A stretch of 64,000 nucleotides of DNA from Brachypodius melanocephalos (taxonomy: Eukaryota > Chordata > Aves > Passeriformes > Pycnonotidae). The notes under the pieces were generated by a model that had not been told where the DNA came from, made no database searches, and worked only from the letters and a program-made list of their open reading frames with translations. This document shows positions 12,230 to 22,880 of this stretch, in pieces. A program made the translations under genes and the position numbers. Each line of letters starts with the position of its first letter. Positions within the stretch are counted from its first letter, which is position 1. The DNA lies in assembly GCA_013398615.1 (NCBI GenBank), contig VZSR01002145.1, positions 186,001 through 250,000 on the forward strand, given 5' to 3'.

Positions 12230-12414
12230 TTCTCCTGGCTCGTGCCCGCAGCTCCTCCAGGCTGTAGACTGAGAGGCGGTTCACGCCCCCGCACACGGAG
12301 CCCTTCTCACCCTTGCACTCCATGTTGCACTCCTCGGGCTTGGCGGTGGCAGCGGGCAGCGTGTTCCCGCAGTAGCACTCTGTTCCGTACGCCAGCCCCG
12401 CGTAGCTGTAAGCC
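12230..12414 (-). CDS. WSCD1: WSCD1 coding exon 3: second half of WSC domain 1
   Basis: This exon encodes the end of Arg179, residues 180-240 and the first base of codon 241. The translation runs through YAGLAYGTECYCGN, EECNMECKGEKGSVCGG and NRLSVYSLEEL, the conserved second half of a WSC domain. Its cysteines 192, 194, 208, 212 and 220, with the three from the previous exon, make the full set of eight typical of WSC domains. The exon then enters a basic linker (RARARRRR) toward WSC domain 2. The acceptor CAG ends at 12415 and the donor GTAAGT starts at 12229. The plus-strand open frame across this exon is only its shadow. Confidence 0.96.
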
Positions 12415-12873
12415 CTGCCAGGAGAAATGCCAGCCGCTGTCACAGAGGGGTCTGTCTGCTCCCCAGATTGTACCCGGGGAAGGGAGGAACCTGTCCCCAT
12501 GTCTCTGCATACAGCCTAAGCTCCTGCTGCCTTGCTCTGGAGCTGAGTCCACCCTGGAGACAGCATGGCCTCCTCAGCAGGGGCAGCCCCTCAACAAGAT
12601 ACGGGCTAGAGACCGATATCTATCAAGACAGATATCTTACAAAGACCAAACTGTAATTTTTGTCCAGGACAATAGAGAATATAATGTAAGTAGTCATGGT
12701 GCCAGAGAATAGGCAGCAGTGCAGCAGTCTGCTTCAAGTGTGCCTGAAGGTATGAGATAATCACTGTTCTTATAGATGCTGTATGTTTAACATAGGAATG
12801 CTTTTTCCATTTCAAATTCAGTTCCACTTATTGTCAGAAAAGAGAAAACTTGCAGTGAAAAAATACCACTCAC
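12415..12873 (-). other. WSCD1: WSCD1 intron 2 (phase 2)
   Basis: 459-nt intron that splits WSC domain 1 within the arginine codon 179. GTGAGT donor and CTGGCAG acceptor. Nothing else recognised inside. Confidence 0.9.
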
Positions 12874-12988
12874 CTCTCAGCACAAGCTTCTTGACAGTGA
12901 GCTACTGTCATTTTTCTTAAGTCATAAAAGACAGCTCCCTTCAGTGTCCTCTCCCTTGAATCATGAGTGAAGCATCCCATGTAGGTCC
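12874..12988 (-). CDS. WSCD1: WSCD1 coding exon 2: first half of WSC domain 1
   Basis: This 115-nt exon is too short for a long open frame and was found by reading the minus strand between exons 1 and 3. It completes Gly141 and encodes residues 142-178 plus two bases of codon 179. The translation contains TYMGCF, ERTLKGAVFYDLRKMT and HCQEACAE, the typical start of a WSC domain (a cysteine-rich carbohydrate-binding-type fold). It supplies Cys146, Cys172 and Cys176. The donor is GTGAGT, directly below 12874. The acceptor is CAG ending at 12989, with an unusually weak pyrimidine tract. Phase 1 in and phase 2 out fit both neighbours. Confidence 0.95.
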
Positions 12989-15734
12989 CTGTGTTTGTAC
13001 ATGACCAGGGTTAGGCAATGCATGTGAGATGGAAGGGAAAAACCCATCCCAGGCTTACCCAGTGCTTCACACTGTGAGCAGGGTTGTCCCAACCTGTCTG
13101 GGGTCCCACACCCTCTGCAGACCTCTCCATTGCTGCTGAACCTTGGTAAGGGGTCAGGGCCACTGTCCCATGGAAATGGGCAAAAAGAAGATGAGAATTT
13201 CCCTTCCCCAAGTTCCTTTCAGCAGTGCCATTGCATACCCAGAGTCTGTGACACACCCAGGACTGCAGCTCCTGCATGCAGCTGCTGTCTGCTCAGCTCC
13301 TTCCTTTAGGTGACAAAACACAGCACTTCTCTAAAGTACAGGAGACTGTAGCCTTCAAAATGTTAAAAACTTCCAGAAATCCTGTTGGATTCCTCCCAAG
13401 TGTTCTTTAAAATCTCTAGCTGATAATGAGATGGTGCAAGAGAAATATTAAGAAAATCAATTTTCTTTGGATATAGACGGTTACATTAAAGCTGTAATGG
13501 AAAGATAAATTCACTTTTAACTAGGCAACAAAATGTAGCTATTGTACTGAGCTACCTCCTCTCTGATGCAAAGGAATCTCTTCAAATGTGTCTTGCTTTA
13601 CTTAGCATAGAAAAGATAAATGTTTCTCTTAGACTGCATTCAGTGCTCAGCCTAATTTTTGTTCTCATGAACAAAATACTGTAAAAATCCAGCCCATTAT
13701 TTAATATACAATTGGAATTATGATGTGGAGTCCCACTATTATACAGCAATTGTGTGTCTATAAGTACATTTTATCATCAAAATATGAAGGAAAAAAGGAA
13801 ATCTGATTTTAGAAACAGCAACACTGAGATGATAACACAGGAAAATTTAAAAATGTAAGCTGTGGATAGGAAAAGAATATATGGAGAAAAATGAGACTAA
13901 AAACCATTATATTAACTAATCCACAAAAAAAAGGAAGTTTGAGTTGCTCCCTCAGGGATTTTGGAGCGAGGAATAATAAATCAAACATTTAAATATTACA
14001 AACACAACAGTAGATCCAAAGACCTGCAAGGTAATTTGCCAGCGTGTAATTAGGAAATTCAATAGCTATGAATACACACCCCCAGCACACCATTAACAAG
14101 GTGGGAGTCATGTACCTGCAGCAAATATGCTCCATGTTTTACTGGGGACTTTTGATTTGGGTACTTCAACTCAAACCTGTAGCAGCAGAAAACTGAGGAT
14201 GTTGGGCCAAAGAGCCTGAGTGGGGGTCCTGGGCAGGCCAGCCACCATCTGCCCTCCTCCCTGTGTCCCTCCCATTTCTCATTCACATCCTCCCATGAAT
14301 GAGTCATGGAGATTCCACGGTCGCAGAGTAGCATGTCATGTCATGTCATGTCAGTGATACAGTCCCTGTCACCTCTGCATCCTGTTCAATGGCAGAACTA
14401 GGCCAGGGGAACTGGAAATTCCGTTGGCTGGGAGCAATCGGAATAGCAAATCTCATTGTTGTACTGACAGTATTTGCCAGTCAGTCTCTGCCAGGAAAAG
14501 TGTGATCCCTACCCTGAGCCACTTGCAATGTCAGCAGGTGAGATAGCCTAGGCTGGAGGAAAAAAGGACTTGGATTTTCTCCCCAAAGGCTATGTGCTCA
14601 TGGGTGGAGAGCTGGGAGGTTCACAACAGGCTGGGGCCATGCCATTTTTTGTGGCTTGGGTTAAGGGTCTCCCTGGGGAAGCCTTCAGAGGGCTGGCTAG
14701 CAGCCCCTGGGCAAGCAGGGGCAGAGCTGTACTGCCTCAGAGCCACAGTCTTATTAGGATGGCACCCATGAGGGAGCCCAGCCTCCATGGTCAGGCAATG
14801 CTGCTCTACTAAGCAGAAGCCACAGGGCATCATTGAAACTTTATTAAGCATTATAAGCACAGAGGAGTTCATTAGGTCTTGAAAGGGATCCATAATGAAA
14901 TAACAAGCCTCTAAGTTTACTAGAAGTGAATTGGAGAATATAATATGCTATATGTAGGTAGTTAGGTTTTAATTAATTACCTTCAAAGTCATTCCAATGC
15001 TTGTTAACGATATTGTTATTAATAATGTCCCGTCATGTCCAATTAGATATTCAAATGATGCATATTTGAATCTACAGCTCAATATGTGAAATGTACAAAT
15101 ATAGAATCATTCTGGCCCCTCTCAGTACAGCAGTAGTTAGAACCTCAGTAATGCCCTGGCTGAGCAGCTTAGTCTCTCCTCTGCCACCAAAACCTGCCAC
15201 CAACAGGGTGTCCTGAAGCGTCCTTGGAGCAGCTCCAGCTTGGAGCTTCAGGTAGCCCCAGCGGTTCAGTTTGCCAGACTCACACTGTGTGACTCATCTC
15301 CCACCACTATTGCCTTCTCATTCCCGTTTCTGACAATTCCCTCAGTAAGTAGCATGATGTGGCACCCATTTTGTGGGATTTTGTTTGGGCAAATTTATTC
15401 AAACAAAAAGCAGTTCCAAAATGTGGTGTCTAGTCATCCAGATCCCATTCCTGTTTTATTATCAGTGAAACTTCTCCAGGAACAACTAGTTCTTCTAAAA
15501 GGCAAAGCATCGAAGATTGCAAACTGATACTTTGCTGCTGGAGAGAGGGCACAGCAGTCACCCAGCATGGATCCTTTGTGCTTTGGCCTATGCCTATGCC
15601 TAAGAACTGTTTTGAAAGTGGTGATGAGCGAGAAGGAAGGCAGACCTGCAGGGGTGTGTGATGCTGGCCTGTGTCTGCTTGGGATCAGCAGAGCACAGTC
15701 TATGCGTGTACCAGAAAACGGCTCCATCCCTTAC
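12989..15734 (-). other. WSCD1: WSCD1 intron 1 of the coding part (phase 1)
   Basis: 2746-nt intron between the stem-encoding exon and WSC domain 1. It contains a CATGT pentanucleotide repeat (14332-14353). It also holds an AT-rich block at about 14880-15110 with homeodomain-type and octamer-like motifs. Confidence 0.88.
14332..14353. repeat. CATGT pentanucleotide microsatellite
   Basis: About four and a half perfect copies of CATGT in WSCD1 intron 1. Because CATG is self-complementary the tract is partly palindromic. Length variation is likely. Confidence 0.9.
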
Positions 15735-16155
15735 CTTTGTGTTCAGCAGTGTGCTTCATAGCTTTAAATCCTGCTGTCTGCAGAGGCTCCTGGTCGCTGG
15801 TGAACTTATGGAACCACCTTCTCCTCAGCTGCCTGAGCTCCGAGTTGCGGGACATGAGCCAGTGCGGGCTGTGCCGCGGGTCCAGGGCGGGCTCCTGCAG
15901 CGCGTCCGTGCGCACCGGCAGCCTGGGGCCGGGGCTCTGCAGGGTCCAGGGCTCTGCGATCCCAACCCTGCTCATCTCCTCCGGCACCGCCAGGGCCTGG
16001 TTAGTGGGGGTCCCACGCAAACCTTGCTGGATAACCAAGCGGGTCCGCTGCAGTAGCAAGAGGCTGCCAGCCATCAGGTAAGCTGCTGTGAGGAAGAGGA
16101 GCAGAAACTGGGTCCGACGAAGAAACTTCTGTAGCCTGAAGAAAGCTTTGGCCAT
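15735..16155 (-). CDS. WSCD1: WSCD1 coding exon 1: N-terminus and membrane anchor
   Basis: This exon encodes residues 1-140 and the first base of codon 141 of WSC domain-containing protein 1, a Golgi-type sialate O-sulfotransferase (known from the family). The start ATG at 16155-16153 has a good context, with G at -3 and G at +4. The protein begins MAKAFFRLQKFLRRTQFLLL, a basic cytosolic tail. A hydrophobic segment at about residues 17-36 serves as a type II signal anchor. The rest is a variable lumenal stem that ends in the conserved block SRNSELRQLRRRWFH. The exon ends at a consensus donor (GTAAGG, from 15734 downward), phase 1. The N-terminus matches my memory of human WSCD1 and not WSCD2, so the paralogue call is firm. 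It is the first of eight coding exons totalling 1728 nt (575 residues plus stop). The acceptor upstream of the ATG was not resolved. Confidence 0.96.
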
Positions 16156-19100
16156 GCCCTTACTGAAACTGGCCCTTCAAGCTTCCCAACTGGCCCCCGA
16201 ATCTCTGCCTGGCCAGACACTCATTCCTTCCATAAGTTCAGCCCATCACTTCAGTGTCTTCTCCTGATGAAAACTTCTTCCTAGCCAGCTGCAGCAGAGA
16301 GCAGCCTGGTGTGGCACTGCAGCCAACCTCAGGCGCCTGGATGACCCAGGGGCTCCATGGGCTCCTGCAGTGATGCCTTCATCGTGCCCTGCCGAGCTGC
16401 CGAACAGCTGATGCTGAAACCTGAAAGACCAAGTGGTGTAAGGCTGATTCACATCCAGATTGAAAACATCCACCATCAGGGTGACTTTCCCTCACCCACG
16501 CCATTGGCTTAATCTGAGCATTTCTCCATCTGTTGTTTATAATTATGCACGTTAAGAACTATAGTCAAATGAGCTAGATTGATTGAGCTCAAGCGAGTTT
16601 CAGATCTTCAGGCTTTTTTCTTTTCTTTCTTTTAACTTGCAATGCACAAGAAATACCTTAATGATGAGGTTATTTCTCTTGGGATGTTTGGAACATTGTT
16701 CTTTATTTTCTTTTGTCAATAGCCAACGTCTCCGTCCTTTGTCACTGGATGAACAGGCATCTTTTTAGGGAGGTATTACCAAATTCCTTCCTTTCAGCTA
16801 AACAGTTGCTCAGCTACAAATGCAGATCAGAAGGAAACAGAAGTGTGGGTGTGTGGGAGGAAAAAAGAAATTGCATCAATTCACAATAGATAAGATAATA
16901 ATTATTAATCTCTGTGCAGCACAAAGAAGTTGGGCTTTATGCTGGAAGGATATTTGGAGATTCTGTGTGTGTTGCTTTAACAGAAACCAGAGATCCTGCT
17001 ATATATTTTTAGTGGATTCATATTGCCAACTATTGATGTGGGGATGCATGTGGAGAAAAACTAGTAAATGTTTGAAAAAATTTCAGCTCAAGTTCAGCAG
17101 ATCTCTCTTGACTGCTGCTGAGCTTTGCAGCTTTAGTTGTGCTGATGTATACCACGATGGGATTGTCTGGGCAAGAAAAGCTCCTTTGTGCTCTAGGGAA
17201 CCTTTAACCTCCCACGGCAAATAAAAGCTGGCATGTCCCCATAAGTTCCTGTTTTCCCAGTCTATCCTTTCTCTGTGGAGCTAGGCAAGTGTGGAGAAAA
17301 GATGCAGTGTTTTCCAGAAAAGAAAATATTACGGCTGTTGCTTAGCTTGCAGTTGGGGCACACTCATGAAATCCGCAGTCCTGGCAAGGAATATCTGCTC
17401 TCAGTTTCTTGTTTCAGTAGTTGATTTAAGGTTTCGTGGATGTTCACTTATGCTGCTTTATTAATTAAATGTTACCAATTAACTCTCCACGCATTACCTT
17501 TTTCATTTGGTTGTTAATTATCAACCAAATCAAAGATCCAAAACTTCTAGGACAAAAATAAATTAAAGCTCAGTTAACTGTTTTGTCAGTTGATCCTGAA
17601 TTCCTTTTGTGTGACCTTTTAGCCTCAATTCCTAAATGAGGCTGTCACAAGCCAGGAGTCTTTGCCTCTAATCTTACAATTCAGGTGATCGTGAAGACCT
17701 CTTTTAGGCACTTTAGTTAATGGTATTTTTTTTAAGTACATGTATGCTGATTTTAATTGTAGAGGACTGAGTAATATCCAAAAGTATTCAATGTGCTGAT
17801 TGCTACTCCTTCTCCGAGGGCTGGTGAGCAGGTGCAAAGCACTGCCAGGCTGTAGCTTCTTCAGTGAATTCCGACTGCTCTCCCTACAGTGGAAGGTGCA
17901 CACCTCCCTTCGGATCAGCTCCAAAGCCAAAGAAAATGCATTGATTTACACCAGCTAAAGAGCTGACCTTTAGAGTTAAATTATTGAAAATCTCTGATCA
18001 ATGTTGTGAGTGCTCAAGAATTGCAGTAAAAGGGTCAGAAGTACTGATACAAATGAATGGAAAATTAGCCATAATTAGATCCTGCAGGTTGTTACTGCAC
18101 TAATTCATATGAAGAAATACTGTCTATGAGCATAGGTGGGATTTAATTCACTAGTGTTCCTGCCGTGGGGCTACTGTAAACTTGAGCTGTTCCCAGTGGA
18201 GGCTGTGTGATCTGAAAGCCAGCAGTGTGCAGGTATCAGCCACCTGAGATTCGGACTGGGGATGCCCATGCTCTGTGCAGTAGCTGTAGGTGAGGCTGGC
18301 TCAGCAGGGCAGGTGCCCACCCCTCAGTGTTGGGCACTCCACGCTGCCCAAGGCAGCCTTGCCCTGTGAAACTGCTGTGAACCCTCAGAGGTCAGATGGC
18401 AATGGCTGCAGTCACACACGAGCTCAAAAGGTTTAAGATTTCCTCCCCCCTGTCACAAAGATAAGGCTAGATAAATCTATCAGATTTACAGTCATTCCTG
18501 CCCAGCTGTAATTCAGGGTTTCACAGCTCTTTTGGTTTATTCACTGAGAGAGATGCTTCAAGCCCAAGTTCTCAGATGAGTCCCAGTTGCTGGTGTTGGA
18601 GAGGGCGTGCTGGGGCAGCTGGAACTTTCTGGCTCATCAAGCAGTGCCCACAGCTTGGCTGGAGAAGGGCCATCAAGACCAGGTAGCAAAGGTCAGATAT
18701 ATTATGCTTGAAACTGCATCACTGACCCAATTAAGTCCCTTTTAATACCACTTTTGTGCTTTGTCAGTGGATTATGGTAGAGTTTCTCCATGCTTGCAAT
18801 GATGTAAAGTAAAACAGCTGGAGGCCGCATCATTGCCAGGACGAGAGGATCTGGCACTTGCCTGGGCAGCACATGGCAATTCCTCCTGGAGCCAAAGGAC
18901 ACTGTCTGGCCAATGCCTGCCCAAACAGCAAGTGGCCAGGGTATATATAATGTTCTGCCTCCACATGAAGAGGAGGGAAAGAACTGGAGAAAACACCCAA
19001 GGTATCGGACCTAATTTAACTGTGCAGCAGGCTCTGCATCCAAACATCAAGAAATATTTGGTATTGCTCCTAGTGCTCTGCCAAGTTTGTTTATGTATTT

Positions 19101-22100
19101 GCTTGTTTAGTAAGGAGAAGCTGCTTCGGAGTCTCAAAGGGGTAACTTTGCTCTTGCCTAGTGGTTGAAAAAGTTTAAATGGTACAAGGTAATTTTGCTG
19201 CATTCAACATGATGTGTACGAATTACCTCCAGATGCACCCACCCTTACAGCAGTTGCCATGACAGTACATTGTAGTAAAACCCAACCAAATAAATAAGCA
19301 GACTCTCCACCCACAACCACTGCTGCAAATGTGCAACTCAAAAATTAAATGTTGCTTTTTAGTGGGGAAATAGCAAAGTGCTGCTGACATAAAAACTGCC
19401 ATTTGATTTTTCCATAAACTGCATATTGCAATATCATCAAAGTATGCCTAAAAGAGTTGAAGTGCATCACTTCTGGTGATGATATTTAAAAGGAAAGCCT
19501 AAGGAGGAAAGAACTAGTATCTGGTAACAGAAAATGTGGCATTTGTCTTTTTCATGCATGTTTTACTTAAAATGAATGAAGCAAGATGGAAGAAAACAAC
19601 TCTTCTATCCCTGTTTATCAATTCTCATAGCCGGGGGCTTCCGACCATATAAATTGAAAGTTGTTAGTAAAATCATAAAATTATAATTGAAAGGAAAATG
19701 ATGGATAATTGATGGGCAGCGAGTACTGTTAAATGCCAGAGGAGACCTCTAGGTGAAGAGGGCAATGAAAGGGATAACATTGCACTGGAAAAAGGGCAAT
19801 AATTAGCACTGGAAAATATCAGCTTTGGGCATAGTGAGTGGAAGTACAGTTCTACAAGGTCCTGGGACTTTGGCAGAGAAAGGATCCCTTGCCACCAAAA
19901 AAGAAAAACAGGTCAGTATCTTGGTTCCAAAAGGAACACACAAAATGAAAGTGTGACAGAGGATGTCACACTAGGCAGCTGCATTAATGTATTTTTAGAG
20001 AGAATAAAAGAAACATGATAAGTTCTTGGCAATTCTAGTCTCCTAGCTGAAGGAGCATTTACAGAATTTTTAAGGGAAGACTGAATATTTTCAGTGATGC
20101 CATGAATGCTGGTAAGGGGTGAAGACACTGAAAAACAGCCCCAGACTCACAGGTGAAGAGTTGCTTAACTGAGGACTGTCCCTTGATGTGTGCACAGTGC
20201 AGAAGCTCAGGTCAGTGCTGCATTGACAGCTGCAGGTCATCAAGAGTTGTTCCTTGTCTAAAGACCAGCAGGATTTTGCAAATTCAGTGTTGGCAAGGAA
20301 GCAAGATGATGTTTCCTATTGTAAATTGAAGGGAATTGGACTCATGATTACTATTTTTAGAAAAATCCATCCCTCTTCCATGTCTCTCCTTTCCTTTGTC
20401 AGCTTTCTTTGAGGACAAATGCAGTCAGCCCTCAGCTGAAGGATTCTGTTTTGCCTTTTCCTTGGATACACACTGCCATTTTCTAAGGGCATTTTGGAAA
20501 GTCAAAACAAACATCATATTGTGTGAATGCACATAGGAAGCAAAACTCTTAAGAAGCCACAAATTTGATGTTGGAACCCTGTCAAGTGTTTGCAGTTCCC
20601 TTTATTTCAATAGCTAAAATCATTCTCAGAAACTTCAAGCACTTCTTACAACTTATGAAGTTTTCCTTGCTAGAGGATGTGCCTGTGCTGACCCCACACG
20701 TCTCCCTGTTAGGTCTGCCAACAATCTGGAAATTAGGTAGAAGCATCCAAATTTCTCCACATGACAAGTGTTGCAGCTTGAGAGGGCTTTGCAGTGAGTT
20801 TACCATTGCTTGCTACATGAGGGCTTGCTACGAGATGTAATCAGATCGCAAAGTTATCTTTGATGGTGAGATTGTTTTATAACACTGAACTGGGATAAAT
20901 AAGAAAAAATATCTTTCTGTGGAATTAGCAGAAAGAAAAACTCAATAGTTCATAAACTGGTAAAGTAACACAGATTTTAAATATATATTATACCCTATTT
21001 ATTCAATACAGGAGGCATTTTACAGTGACAGATAATTCAGCTTCAGAAGGGAAAGGCAGTATCACAGAGCAGAGCTGCAGCCTGAGGCTGGAGAGGTCGG
21101 TGCTAACTTGCACAAATCCTGTCCCAGTGGCTCTCTCACCAGATACTCGACTTTTTACGACCAATTTTTTATCATAGATAGGTGTAAATCCATACAATAA
21201 TGTTATTGGTGAGACTGAGGTGAGGGATGCAGAACAGCTTGTGGGAGGGAGATGGTCCAGCAAGGCTTATTGTGAGAGTACAGACTTGGAAAGTGCTCAG
21301 GGACAGCTTGAGCAGAAATCACACCATGGTATTTCTCCATTAATCCCACACTTTTCACCTAGCTCAAGTCATAATGCAGTAATCAGCAGGACTGATTCCA
21401 TGGCAGTATGGAAGAGATGCATGCAGGCATAGGCATACCCACATTTCAGGTGTACGTGTGCATCCACATCCATGTGTGTGCATTCTATAAACAGAGGGAT
21501 GTGTGCTCCAGAGGTAACATACAGTCTGCTGTCACCATTCTCTGATAAACTGAAAGCTTTCAGCAAACTATTACTGAATCTCAAAAGTATTTTATTAACA
21601 ATAAAGCATTCATGAATGATGTACATTCTTAGATATTAAGAGTTCAAGCGCCCAGCAAATGATGCTCTACCTGCAGTTTCCAAAAGCACCTGCGTGGTCT
21701 GTGGCTGAGGTTTTGCACAAGAATGTTGTAACAAATATACCATATATTTATGTTTGCCTTAGCCCACAGGAACTACAGATGAGATCTTTCCCTGTGTGCA
21801 AGGAAATCTACTAGAATTAAAATAACACACAGCTCTGCAACTGAATCGTAGGTAGTTTAAAAGTGTCTTTCATAAACCCTTCAATATCTCAATTCCTGCA
21901 ACATTCACCTACTAAACGTTGTTAGAGACTATTTGTTCAGCATAGTGATGCCCCAGAAACCGATGGGAGAAGCTGAACATTCCAGCCTGCCTTGCTAGGC
22001 TGTGACACAAACATACTCGCAGTATCCATTGCTGACTTTTCAAGTATGATGTTGCGTGGATGCTTAGGGAAGGGCGTCTCGACAGCAACCTGCAGTCTTT

Positions 22101-22429
22101 GTAAATAATGCCGCTAAGCTCCTTTGCTTAGATGCTGTGGATTAATTTAGTAAAACAAGCAGTCATTGAGACTGCAATGAATGCTGATACCCCAGCTTCT
22201 GCAAAAAGTTGTCCGGTTATTGCTCGTGCCCAGGCCAGCTGGCACACGGCTCGCAGAGGCAGACACCGAACAGTGTAAGAAAAAGAGGGAAAACCTCACC
22301 TTTCTTTTGTGGTTGAGGAACCCCTACTGTAGCCAGGCAAAGCCCTGTACAATCCAGTGAAATATTACAAAAGGCCGTAATGCATAGCTGAAAAGCTGAT
22401 AAATCCTGCTCGCTCTGCCCTTCCCTACT
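16156..22429 (-). other. Probable WSCD1 5' UTR end and long 5' intron
   Basis: No convincing coding segment lies between the start codon and the CpG island. WSCD1 genes usually have non-coding 5' exons, so most of this span is probably intron; that is inference. Candidate acceptors just upstream of the ATG exist (CTGGCCAG near 16218 and TTTTCATCAG near 16266), but none can be chosen from sequence alone. A 9-bp inverted repeat with a TAATTA core lies at 17505-17530. Confidence 0.5.
17505..17530. promoter_or_regulatory. Inverted repeat with homeodomain core
   Basis: Perfect 9-bp arms (ATTTGGTTG and CAACCAAAT) flank an 8-nt TTAATTAT centre, so a homeodomain-type TAATTA sits on the dyad axis. 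An ATCAAAG motif, similar to TCF/LEF sites, follows immediately. The surroundings (17455-17560) are rich in TTAATTAA-type words. It may be a conserved enhancer; function is not shown. Confidence 0.4.
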
Positions 22430-22880
22430 AATCCTTTCGCTGCCTCTCGCTTCCAGCGCGCAGAGCCGTAATCCTGCGCGGACCGCTCGGTGCCGTGCCC
22501 GGGTCTGCGGCGCTCCGCTCCCTCCCGCTGCCCCCGAACTCGCCCAGCCCTGTCCGCGCCCCGCTCACCGCTGCCGCCCTGTCCCTCGAGTGGTCCCTGC
22601 GGCTCTCCGGGGTCCCTGCGGCTCTCCGGGGTCCCTGCTGCTCTCCGGGATCCCTGCGGCTCTCCGGGGTCCCTGCTGTTCGCCGTGGTCCTTGCAGCTC
22701 GCCGGTGTCCCTGATGCTGGCCGTGCTCCCTGCAGCTCTCCCGGGTCCCTGCGGCTCAACGGGCCGGGGCATCGGGGTCCTGCGCCCTGCGGGAGCCGGC
22801 GGGAGGGAGCCGCTCCATGGCCTCCTGCGCCAACAGGCAGGATGGAAGCAGCCTCCGCGCTGCGCTGCCAAAATCCTCAA
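22430..22880. promoter_or_regulatory. CpG island, candidate WSCD1 promoter and first exon
   Basis: About 450 nt with dense CpG dinucleotides in otherwise AT-rich DNA, about 6.3 kb upstream of the WSCD1 start codon on the minus strand. This is the best promoter candidate in the window for WSCD1. No other CpG-rich block of similar strength lies nearby. Transcription direction cannot be read from the sequence, so a divergent non-coding transcript is possible. A GC-rich minisatellite occupies its middle. Confidence 0.5.
22593..22763. repeat. 19-bp GC-rich minisatellite inside the CpG island
   Basis: Nine head-to-tail copies of a 19-bp unit, consensus GTCCCTGCGGCTCTCCGGG, start at 22593, 22612, 22631, 22650, 22669, 22688, 22707, 22726 and 22745. 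The first five are nearly identical and the last four are diverged. The period is not a multiple of three, so it translates as a 19-residue repeat in every frame. The long open frames on both strands here are a by-product of the repeat. Confidence 0.93.

Noticed and set aside
12092..12712. 206-codon open frame on the plus strand
   Set aside because: Shadow of WSCD1 coding exon 3 on the other strand.
15111..15130. A TAGAATCATTCTGG segment resembling part of an avian CR1 LINE end
   Set aside because: Only a short match, without the 8-bp terminal repeats or flanking CR1 sequence.
15658..16081. Two overlapping plus-strand open frames
   Set aside because: Shadows of the GC-rich WSCD1 first coding exon on the minus strand.
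16246..16476. Minus-strand open frame just upstream of the WSCD1 ATG
   Set aside because: It is not in frame with a supported exon and lacks any WSCD1 resemblance; the start codon at 16155 matches the family N-terminus exactly.
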